DNA of 9,844 nt from Euryarchaeota archaeon UBA596 (GTDB lineage: Archaea; Thermoplasmatota; Poseidoniia; Poseidoniales; Poseidoniaceae): positions 1,006 through 10,849 of the forward strand of contig DAGQ01000106.1 of NCBI GenBank assembly GCA_002498205.1. Reading direction: 5' to 3'. Positions 1 through 6,672 of the stretch are shown here, piece by piece (within the stretch, counting starts at the first letter, position 1; every line of letters starts with the position of its first letter). The position numbers and the translations under genes were made by a program. The notes beneath the pieces are model-generated. The model did no database searches. It had not been told where the DNA came from and worked only from the letters and a program-made list of their open reading frames with translations.

Positions 1-455
1 TGGAGAACAATATTGTATCCATCTGCTCTTGCATTAGCACTAGAAAGTAATAATTTGAATTGTCTTTGACTACTAGACTCTCCGTTAAGGTAATAATTAG
101 AAGATGCAGCACCAGATCGAGTTTTTCTTACAGTTCTGGTAAAATGTACTTCATCAGCATCAATTTTTAATCTTCTGCTGCCGTCAGAATCTTCTGGATT
201 ATCAAATATTAGTGAAACTTTACAAAACTTTGCAGGCTTGTTGTTTTTTCCACCATTAAATAAAAGATCAAGTACATTATTTGCACGGACATCTTTTGCC
301 GATTTATATCCAAGGACGAATTGTATTGCATCACCGCAATTACTTTTTCCAGATCCATTTGGACCTGTAATCGCAGTAAAACCCCTTTCATAAGGTACTA
401 CAACTTCGCCTTTGAATGATTTAAAGTTCTCCATTTCTAGACGTTTTAGATACAT
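1..455 (-). CDS. smc: Chromosome segregation protein SMC, N-terminal part (cut by window edge)
   Basis: This is the head-domain start of an SMC ATPase, which organises and helps segregate the chromosome as a dimer with kleisin partners. I translated 151 residues by hand. The N-terminus runs MYLKRLEMENFKSF, then the Walker A loop GPNGSGKSN at residues 31-39. This is followed by the SMC-typical GDAIQFVLG (41-49), a SAKDVRA stretch (52-58) that matches the usual SAKxxRA, and a YYLNG strand (120-124). These signatures separate it from Rad50 and RecN. The coiled coils, hinge, signature motif and Walker B lie beyond position 1. The ATG at 455 is chosen because it gives the conserved MYLKRLEMENF start; the ATGs at 465 and 471 are out of frame. 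A purine-rich GAGGATGGG precedes the start. Cys40, directly after the Walker A, is less usual, since Ile is common there. The family call is firm. Confidence 0.95.
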   Translation of the reverse strand, partial: MYLKRLEMENFKSFKGEVVVPYERGFTAITGPNGSGKSNCGDAIQFVLGYKSAKDVRANNVLDLLFNGGKNNKPAKFCKVSLIFDNPEDSDGSRRLKIDADEVHFTRTVRKTRSGAASSNYYLNGESSSQRQFKLLLSSANARADGYNIVL

Positions 456-481
456 GTTTTCCCATCCTCATATGTTGAAAG

Positions 482-488
482 TATTATA
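482..488 (-). promoter_or_regulatory. Possible TATA box for smc
   Basis: On the minus strand this reads TATAATA, centred about 30 bases before the smc ATG. At the usual archaeal TATA-to-start distance (about 25-27 bases) transcription would begin near position 459, giving an almost leaderless mRNA. A second candidate, TTTATAG on the minus strand at about 527-533, would give a leader of roughly 50 bases that includes the GAGG before the ATG. I cannot choose between them. The spacer from 456 to 590 holds no other gene that I can support. Confidence 0.35.
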
Positions 489-590
489 CAAACAAACACA
501 TTAAAGCGTACAGGTTAATTTACCGACTATAAACAATACCCTTCGTTAGGCTCTTATGTTGCTTATTTCTTAGTAAATTTAAGTTTCCAA

Positions 591-1511
591 CTAATCTAAC
601 ATTCCAGTTTGATTACATCTTGCACAACCTTGGCCGTTACATAAGTGGCAGGTTCTACCAACCTTCATATCTCCAGAACTATAATCATCATACAAATTCC
701 TTTCAAAGTCATCTTCATAATCACCCAATCCTAACTGATTGTATAAATCTGAAACAGTAGCATTTGATTTTCCAAGTGACTCTAATCCACCTTTGAATTT
801 TCTTCTACTACTTCTACCGCTTTCAAAATATGAATCATCTTGTCCACTAACATTTCTTCTTGCATTAGAAAACATTTCTGCGGCTTCACTTGTTCTTGAT
901 AAAAATCTCATAGACCTATACATGAAAAATGAACCATACATTATGAGGCTTAAGTCTATAGAAATCGCAGGTACTGGAAAACCGATAATTGCAGACCAAT
1001 CTAAAGATCCATTCGGGCCCGTTAATCCGTTTAAATCAGCAAATCCAAAAGAAAGTAGACCTAAACCAAATCCAAATCTAATTCTAGCATTTCTTCGTTT
1101 TCTTTTTAATTTTCTTTCTGTGGATCCTCTAGAAGCTCTAGTTCTTACATTACTTTTGAATTTACGTGAAAGTAAAAGAAATCCAATACTTACTCCAATT
1201 CCAATAAAGTCAGGTGTTTCCCATACGCCAACCGATCTAGCACAATCTGCAGGATCTCCTTTCAAAAATCCCGCTGAAACAGTACTATCTGAACATTCAT
1301 CTGATGTGATAAATGCAGGGATATCTAATTTATACCTAGGCGTATTCTCTGAATAAATATCTTTCACCATTCCTACTTGTACGTTGTAAATTGAAATTAC
1401 AAGAATACAGGCTCCGAGCAGGGCAAATAGCAGTGAAAGACCTCTGCGCATGTACCCAGAGACGACTGTTCCCACATAGAAATATCGGAAGAATTCTAAT
1501 TGAGTAATCAA
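591..1511 (-). CDS. Four-helix membrane protein of unknown function with C-terminal zinc-knuckle-like motif
   Basis: I do not recognise this family. The 306-residue frame shows four hydrophobic segments at about residues 24-43, 101-115, 146-165 and 174-197. The loop at 116-145 is strongly basic (KLKRKRRNARIR) and so should be cytoplasmic. This puts the N-terminus and the C-terminal tail inside and the 44-100 loop, with Cys73 and Cys90, outside. The tail (198-306) is polar and ends in CHLCNGQGCARCNQTG, with Cys288, Cys291, Cys296 and Cys299. This resembles half of a DnaJ-type CxxCxGxG zinc finger, but there is no J domain. The start is unsettled. The listed TTG at 1511 follows AGAAGGT. An in-frame ATG at 1451 would give 286 residues beginning MRRGLSLLFALL, a natural first-helix start, and fits the TATA position better. 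The gene lies between smc (same strand) and nadB (divergent); no functional link is evident. Confidence 0.8.
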   Translation of the reverse strand: MITQLEFFRYFYVGTVVSGYMRRGLSLLFALLGACILVISIYNVQVGMVKDIYSENTPRYKLDIPAFITSDECSDSTVSAGFLKGDPADCARSVGVWETPDFIGIGVSIGFLLLSRKFKSNVRTRASRGSTERKLKRKRRNARIRFGFGLGLLSFGFADLNGLTGPNGSLDWSAIIGFPVPAISIDLSLIMYGSFFMYRSMRFLSRTSEAAEMFSNARRNVSGQDDSYFESGRSSRRKFKGGLESLGKSNATVSDLYNQLGLGDYEDDFERNLYDDYSSGDMKVGRTCHLCNGQGCARCNQTGMLD

Positions 1512-1520
1512 GAAAACCTT

Positions 1521-1531
1521 CTAATTTATAG
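1521..1531. promoter_or_regulatory. TATA element in the 43-base divergent spacer (nadB and the upstream membrane-protein gene)
   Basis: The plus strand reads CTAATTTATAG, centred about 28 bases before the nadB ATG. This is the expected TATA distance for a leaderless nadB transcript starting at or just before the ATG. No Shine-Dalgarno-like sequence precedes that ATG (it is preceded by CCAAACGAAAAC), which agrees. The same bases read TATAAATTA on the minus strand and could serve the divergent gene. In that case its transcript would begin near position 1500, downstream of the TTG at 1511. Confidence 0.5.
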
Positions 1532-1554
1532 AACTCAGCCTACCAAACGAAAAC

Positions 1555-3165
1555 ATGCCCAGAGTAGTTCTAGCAGGTAGTGGAATCGCAGGGTTATTTG
1601 CTGCATTAAATTGCGCTGATGCAGGATGGGATGTTTGCGTAATTACAAAACAAAGTTTAGAAGAATCCAGTACAAATTATGCTCAAGGAGGTATAGCTGG
1701 AATTTTAGATAAAACTAATTCAGAAGGTAAAGAGATTCATATTAAAGACACACTTGATGCAGGAGATGGATATTGCGATGAGAATGTTGTTCAAGAAGTT
1801 GTGAATGAAGCAGGAGATAGAATTAGAGATTTAATAAATGTAGGAGTAAATTTTCAAACAGATTCTGATGGTAATTTTGATTTAATTAAGGAGGGGGGGC
1901 ATTCTCAAAAAATAATTTTACATTCTAAAGATTCAACAGGTAAAGAAATTGAAACAGCATTGTTATCTAAGGCTATTAATCACCCTAAGATAGAACTTTT
2001 ATCCAATCATTTAGCTTTAGATTTAATCCTTAAAGATAGAACATCTAAAGATAAAGAAATTATTGGTTTATGGGTTTATGATATAGAAAAAAAGATTGTT
2101 GAAACTTTTCCTACCGACGCAATAATACTAGCTACTGGTGGAGGTGGACAGTTATTTTCTAGAACAACAAATCCAAGTGTTGCTACAGCAGATGGTATGG
2201 CAATGGCATATAGGGCTGGTGCAAAACTAATTGATATGGAATTTGTACAATTTCATCCAACATCTGCAGCATTAGATAGCGATAGGCCATTTTTGATTAG
2301 TGAAGCTGTAAGGGGTTTTGGTGGTATATTGATGACTACTTCAGAATATAATCTTTGGAAAACCCATAATTCTTCTAAAAAACCAGAAGATTATTCATTT
2401 ACAAGAAAATATTCTGATTTAGGTTCATTAGCCACCAGAGATATACTGGCTAGAGCAATTGATCAAGAATTAAATTTCTCAGGTGAAGAACATGTTCTAC
2501 TAATTACTGAGCACCTTGATCAAATAGAATTACAAAAAAGATTCCCAGCAATAAACACTTTTTTATTGAAATATGGTATTACGTTAGGGGTGGATCCAAT
2601 TCCTGTTGTTCCCGCAGCACATTATTTTGTAGGCGGTATATCAGTAAATAAATTAGGGCAAGTAATTAATGACTTGAATGGAACTATAATTAAAAGATTG
2701 TATGCAATAGGAGAAGTTGCTTGTACTGGAATGCATGGTGCTAACCGTTTAGCGTCAAATAGCCTTTTAGAAGCAGTAGTTTATTCATCTAGAGCATCTT
2801 TAAATTTAAGGGAGAATATTTCAAAATATCATCTTGATTTGGAAAAAGAATTACCAGATTGGAGGGCTGACGGTTTAGAAAATTTGAGAGAACATTATTC
2901 ATTAATTGATGATTTAAAATATTTGAAAATGACAATGACAAGAGATGTGGGAGTAGTTCGTTCCGATAGACGTTTAAATAGGGCATTAAGAAGGATGAAT
3001 TTACTTGAAAAAGAAGTTAAAATGGTATGGAATTCAAGTATTCCAACTAGGCCCTTAATTGAATTAAGGAATATGGTTCAGATAGCCCAAATTATTATTC
3101 AATCTGCATTAAATAGAACTGAAAATATTGGTTTACATTATAATGAGGATAATATTAATCACTAA
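1555..3165 (+). CDS. nadB: L-aspartate oxidase
   Basis: NadB is a cytoplasmic FAD enzyme that oxidises L-aspartate to iminoaspartate, the first step of de novo NAD synthesis; NadA then makes quinolinate. The 536-residue length is normal. The N-terminal dinucleotide fold has GSGIAG at 8-13, followed by SSTNYAQGGIAG (38-49) and ATGGGGQLF (193-201). The C-terminal FAD-binding segment is YAIGEVACTGMHGANRLASN (383-402), and a helical C-terminal domain begins near 435. Residues matching those known to matter in E. coli NadB are all present: Glu113 in EGGHS, His234 in QFHPT, Arg295 in ATRD, His356 in AAHYF and Arg398 in GANRLAS. This and the NadB-type EGGHS context favour aspartate oxidase over succinate dehydrogenase or fumarate reductase flavoprotein. 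The ATG at 1555 is the only start that leaves the FAD motif correctly near the N-terminus. Neither nadA nor nadC is in the window. The 3' end overlaps panE by 11 bases, tail to tail. Confidence 0.96.
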   Translation: MPRVVLAGSGIAGLFAALNCADAGWDVCVITKQSLEESSTNYAQGGIAGILDKTNSEGKEIHIKDTLDAGDGYCDENVVQEVVNEAGDRIRDLINVGVNFQTDSDGNFDLIKEGGHSQKIILHSKDSTGKEIETALLSKAINHPKIELLSNHLALDLILKDRTSKDKEIIGLWVYDIEKKIVETFPTDAIILATGGGGQLFSRTTNPSVATADGMAMAYRAGAKLIDMEFVQFHPTSAALDSDRPFLISEAVRGFGGILMTTSEYNLWKTHNSSKKPEDYSFTRKYSDLGSLATRDILARAIDQELNFSGEEHVLLITEHLDQIELQKRFPAINTFLLKYGITLGVDPIPVVPAAHYFVGGISVNKLGQVINDLNGTIIKRLYAIGEVACTGMHGANRLASNSLLEAVVYSSRASLNLRENISKYHLDLEKELPDWRADGLENLREHYSLIDDLKYLKMTMTRDVGVVRSDRRLNRALRRMNLLEKEVKMVWNSSIPTRPLIELRNMVQIAQIIIQSALNRTENIGLHYNEDNINH

Positions 3166-4117
3166 TGTGAGATATTGAAATTTCAGAAATAATTGCTAAT
3201 AATGTAGAATTTATCGGTGTTTGAATACCAAGTTCTTCTGCTTTTCTGATTACTTCTCCACAAATTGAATCTATTTCAGTCTTTTTTCCTTTCATGATAT
3301 CTTGTAACATACTACATTTATTTTCTTTAGTTGAATTTAATATCTGGGTTAATGTATCTAACATTTCAAAATTATTTGGAACTTCTATTCCAACACCTCT
3401 TGCCACATTTAAAACCTCAAACATCGCAGAAGAAGCACATTCAAATAATTGAGGGTTGAGTAATTCTCCATTTTTAACTCCACAAATTGCTGCAAGTGGA
3501 TTTACTGCAGCATTTATGGCTAATTTTGACCATAGGTTTAGTCGAATGTCTTGAACATTTGAGGCATTTAAACCTACATCATTTAACAGTTCTGTGATTT
3601 CATCAATTACTTCATTACTAATTTTTGTTAATGGCATTTTACCAATGATTATTTCACCTTGTCCAGCCCAATTAATAGTTGTAGAATCTTTTTTATTTGC
3701 ACCATGGGTGATTATACCCCCTAATACAGGTTCAAAACCTAAAATTGAAGAAATAATGTTTTCATTTCCAATTCCGTTTTGAATACTAATACAGGATCCG
3801 TTTTTTGAAATTAAATTTTTTGCTATTTTGGATGCATTTAATGTAGAAAATGATTTTGTACATATCAAAATCAAGTCACATGATTTTTCCCATTTAGAAT
3901 TTATTTCATCATCATTTGAATTGATAGTAAATTTTTCTTGATCGATGATTATCTTTTTATTTCTTTCAGGAATATTGATTGTCAAACCATTTGAAATTAA
4001 TTCTAATTTTTGTATATTTGAATTTGTATATAATATCAGTTCATGTTCATCTTTACTTGCTATCAAACCCGCAATTAAACCACCTATTGAACCAATTCCA
4101 ATAATTCCAATTTTCAT
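3155..4117 (-). CDS. panE: 2-dehydropantoate 2-reductase (ketopantoate reductase)
   Basis: This enzyme reduces 2-dehydropantoate to pantoate with NADPH, supplying coenzyme A synthesis in the cytoplasm. The 320-residue protein opens with MKIGIIGIGSIGG, whose GxGxxG (residues 7-12) starts the Rossmann fold. SIQNGIGNE (111-119) carries the family's substrate-side Asn114. Lys198 in WSKLAINAAVNPL matches the general acid lysine, with Asn202 and Asn206. SMLQDI followed by GKKTEID (269-283) supplies the conserved Ser269 and Glu281. The frame is open upstream to a possible ATG at 4135, but the start at 4117 is preferred. It places the Rossmann motif at the N-terminus, and its ATG shares one base with the upstream stop (TAATG), the usual sign of translational coupling. 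Expression therefore probably depends on the upstream gene. ApbA/PanE-family reductases can act on other 2-keto acids, but the catalytic set is complete and ketopantoate is the best substrate guess. Confidence 0.9.
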   Translation of the reverse strand: MKIGIIGIGSIGGLIAGLIASKDEHELILYTNSNIQKLELISNGLTINIPERNKKIIIDQEKFTINSNDDEINSKWEKSCDLILICTKSFSTLNASKIAKNLISKNGSCISIQNGIGNENIISSILGFEPVLGGIITHGANKKDSTTINWAGQGEIIIGKMPLTKISNEVIDEITELLNDVGLNASNVQDIRLNLWSKLAINAAVNPLAAICGVKNGELLNPQLFECASSAMFEVLNVARGVGIEVPNNFEMLDTLTQILNSTKENKCSMLQDIMKGKKTEIDSICGEVIRKAEELGIQTPINSTLLAIISEISISHISD

Positions 4118-6618
4118 TATATTACACCAGACCAAGCGGTTAAATGAATTTCGAGAGTATCAGAATTATAATCTAACCAAGCCATTAGGAAAACATCCTC
4201 ACCCAATTCTGAATTCCATGAAATTGAGATATTAGTTTCATTTTTTGAAGTTATTAATGTCTTAGATGTTAATTCAGTATCTTCAAGATTAATTTCCCAG
4301 GGAACTATGTCTCCATGAAAACGAGTTGAAACTGAAAAATCATCATTTGGACTAAATATTGAAAAATTAATAAATCCATTTAAATCATTAAATGAACAAT
4401 TATCACATTGACTAATATCCCATAATGGTGTATTCCCCCAAGCTATTTCTGATTTTGTTCCATTAACCAAAATTAGAGGACCCTCCTTAATAGAGTAGTA
4501 ATTAGATTCAAAGGGATTATTTCTATTACATTCAATTAAAAAACCATTTTTTGGTAATTCAATTAATAATGTTTTATTAATTTCAGTAGGTAAAATTTTT
4601 CTTGAAGTTGAGGATGTGGCATTCCAAAAAATACTATCAGAACTACTCATTAATGGATGAGCAGTATTATTTGAACATAATAATGCTCTTTCATTTGATA
4701 TTTCCAACTCACTTCCAGGTTTAAATGGAGTGACATTTGGAACTTGATTTGTAAAATTTAAACCTTCAGAGGGAGTAAATAATGATTTAAATTCTAAAGG
4801 TGGGAGGAGTTTAATTGAATGATTTGTACCATTTAATACATAATTTATAGAGGGGGAATTTATTTCTTCATTTTCAGATAAAAGGAACCCTGCATTCCCT
4901 AACATACAAATTCTATTTTCTCCAGATTTTAAAACCTCTTCAATTAAGTTAATTTCCCAAAAAGGTGATGGGTATATTTCTACTTCATCAATAGTATTGT
5001 TTATTGTTGTACAAAGCTCTGGAGTTATTAAATTTTGATTTGATTCCCATCTTGGTAATGTTGAGAAAATTTCATTATTTGGAACAAAAGTCATATGATG
5101 ATATTCTTTTAACCCTAGGTTTTCAATTAAAAATATTGTTTCGATGCTCTGGTTTGGTTTAAAATTTTGATTTGATGTAAATGTTATTTCTAAAGAACTA
5201 TGAGGTTTCAAAGTAATTTTATTACATTCTTCTTCAATAATATTATCTTGAATACATGAAATCTGAAATGTAATTTCTTCAGGTGTTTCTAACCAAAATT
5301 TGATATCAATCTCTTTGTCATTCAAAGAAGGATTTGTAATTGAAAAACTTATTTGATTATTTTCATCAAAAAAATATGCTGAATCTAAAGTAATATCAAG
5401 ATCAGAATCCCAATCTTCTATTGGTTCTAATGGCATTTTGGCAGGTAATAATAGTAAAAGTAGAATCACAAAAAAAGAGGCAAAATTTTTCAATGTACCA
5501 TCATCAATCTTTTTAGTTTCATCAAGAATAATTGGGAGCCTTTGATCCGTTCCATGTAAAAATAATAGCATAAATCCCCCAATTACTATAAACGTCCAAA
5601 GTGAGTTTCCTTCTAAAAAACCGTATGAAATGCCAAAAATGATAATTAATGCCATTAATGCAATCTGTGTACTTGCTTTCGCCATATCTTCTAATCCCAT
5701 TAATCCTGCAAGTATTCTACCTCCAGCAAGTGTTGGTAAAGGCAATAAATTAATCCATCCGATTAATGTTAATCCCATGCCAGCAAGTCCTATTGGATGA
5801 AGCCAATATAATCCTAAACTTTCTGAATACTGACTTGAAGTAACTGAAAAAATCAATTCAATTATTAAGGGCGGATTTGCTTTAAGAGGTAGTGAATTAA
5901 GTCCATTAATTGATTCTGGAGTTAGGAAAATACCTAAAGTTAGTAAGAATGCTCCAGAAATTATCATTATTGCAGGTCCACTAATACAAACAGCAATCAT
6001 CTTTTTTGTATTTGGCCAACAAACTGAATCCATTCTAGGATGGTTAGGAATAGCAATAATACCAAATGGCCAAACAGGTAGAGGAATTGGAAATAGTATT
6101 GGAATCATATTTCCGATTCTAATATTATTTCTTTTAGCTAAATATATTTGTACTAAATTAGCAATAAACAGGGTTCCAATGACGGGGATTGTATAATATA
6201 ACAACGATCTTAAAATGATATCTAACTCGAAAATAGATGCATCTTTTTGATGACCTCCAATCCATTCCACTCCCATTGCTAAAACAGAAAAAAATGCTAA
6301 GGCCCAAAAAATAACTAATTGTTTTTTCCCAAGAATAAATAATCCCTTTGGAATTGGTAAAATTTTGATTACATATGGTTTTTCAGAATAAATTTTAGCC
6401 ATCCAATCTAATTTTTTAAGATGTAAATTAAGTTCTTCTAATGCATCTGAAACATCTTTTTCTTCAATAGGCTCTACAACCCAAGATGGCCAAATCCCTC
6501 CCAGGGATTCATACATATTGAAATGTCTTGAAACAATTCTTCCTAACAATTCTTTTTGATTCCATCTACTTTTAAGTGATTTTAGGGGTGAAACATCGCT
6601 ACTGTCTTCGTTATTCAT
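4117..6618 (-). CDS. Site-2-protease-like (M50/EGY type) membrane pseudoprotease with large outside domain
   Basis: This 833-residue protein has the layout of EGY-type site-2 proteases. A soluble N-terminal domain (about 20-95) is followed by about seven membrane segments (about 102-118, 140-160, 207-231, 275-296, 316-334, 340-355, 379-392). The family's proline/glycine loop (ILFPIPLPVWPFGIIA, 174-189) and SGPA (213-216) are kept. The active site is not: the segment aligned with HExxH reads ANLVQ (153-157), and NLLPLPTLAGG (290-300) has Ala298 in place of the zinc-binding Asp. Proteolysis is therefore unlikely. Residues 400-833 form a mostly beta-strand-like region, predicted outside, with 14 N-glycosylation sequons by eye and eight cysteines (455, 465, 536, 571, 648, 697, 738, 741). 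The start at 6618 has GGTGA four bases upstream. panE follows with a one-base overlap. No partner or substrate can be named. Plant EGY3 is a known precedent for an EGY protein lacking the protease motif. Confidence 0.85.
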   Translation of the reverse strand: MNNEDSSDVSPLKSLKSRWNQKELLGRIVSRHFNMYESLGGIWPSWVVEPIEEKDVSDALEELNLHLKKLDWMAKIYSEKPYVIKILPIPKGLFILGKKQLVIFWALAFFSVLAMGVEWIGGHQKDASIFELDIILRSLLYYTIPVIGTLFIANLVQIYLAKRNNIRIGNMIPILFPIPLPVWPFGIIAIPNHPRMDSVCWPNTKKMIAVCISGPAIMIISGAFLLTLGIFLTPESINGLNSLPLKANPPLIIELIFSVTSSQYSESLGLYWLHPIGLAGMGLTLIGWINLLPLPTLAGGRILAGLMGLEDMAKASTQIALMALIIIFGISYGFLEGNSLWTFIVIGGFMLLFLHGTDQRLPIILDETKKIDDGTLKNFASFFVILLLLLLPAKMPLEPIEDWDSDLDITLDSAYFFDENNQISFSITNPSLNDKEIDIKFWLETPEEITFQISCIQDNIIEEECNKITLKPHSSLEITFTSNQNFKPNQSIETIFLIENLGLKEYHHMTFVPNNEIFSTLPRWESNQNLITPELCTTINNTIDEVEIYPSPFWEINLIEEVLKSGENRICMLGNAGFLLSENEEINSPSINYVLNGTNHSIKLLPPLEFKSLFTPSEGLNFTNQVPNVTPFKPGSELEISNERALLCSNNTAHPLMSSSDSIFWNATSSTSRKILPTEINKTLLIELPKNGFLIECNRNNPFESNYYSIKEGPLILVNGTKSEIAWGNTPLWDISQCDNCSFNDLNGFINFSIFSPNDDFSVSTRFHGDIVPWEINLEDTELTSKTLITSKNETNISISWNSELGEDVFLMAWLDYNSDTLEIHLTAWSGVI

Positions 6619-6622
6619 TGTC

Positions 6623-6627
6623 TCACC
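6623..6627 (-). promoter_or_regulatory. Shine-Dalgarno site of the site-2-protease-like gene
   Basis: The minus strand reads GGTGA, four bases (GACA) before the ATG at 6618. It is identical in sequence and spacing to the site before atpD, and it fixes this start. Confidence 0.75.
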
Positions 6628-6661
6628 AAATCATCCGAAATGATTGGATGGTATAAGTTTC

Positions 6662-6668
6662 ATTTATA
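6662..6668 (-). promoter_or_regulatory. Possible internal promoter between atpD and the site-2-protease-like gene
   Basis: The minus strand reads TATAAAT just after the atpD stop codon. With standard archaeal spacing, transcription would start near 6638, giving a leader of about 20 bases that contains the GGTGA at 6623-6627. Two short inverted repeats lie in the same 54-base spacer: GTATAA/TTATAC (6651-6656 and 6664-6669, overlapping the TATA box) and AATCAT/ATGATT (6629-6634 and 6640-6645, across the predicted start). Both are only six base pairs and may be chance in AT-rich DNA. The pair with panE could thus be expressed separately from, or in addition to, read-through from the ATP synthase operon. 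Confidence 0.4.
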
Positions 6669-6672
6669 CTAA

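Noticed and set aside
513..524. Imperfect palindrome GGTTAATTTACC in the smc upstream spacer
   Set aside because: Only five of six pairs match and there is no second copy, so it is too weak to call an operator.
456..590. Search for a tRNA, small RNA or small gene in the 135-base spacer
   Set aside because: I found no cloverleaf, no strong hairpin and no credible start with a ribosome site; only TATA-like stretches.
739..1356. A 205-codon open frame on the plus strand, antisense to the membrane-protein gene
   Set aside because: Its translation is low-complexity Leu/Ser/Pro sequence mirroring the other strand. The minus-strand frame has proper membrane segments and the cysteine motif, and no start signal supports the plus frame.
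4118..4135. Six-residue longer N-terminus for panE, starting at 4135
   Set aside because: The MKIGIIGIGSIGG start at 4117 matches the family and gives the TAATG coupling; the extension lies inside the upstream gene.
3945..4235. Open frame on the plus strand across the panE/pseudoprotease junction
   Set aside because: It is antisense to two well-supported genes, has Ile/Pro-rich low-complexity translation, and lacks a ribosome site.
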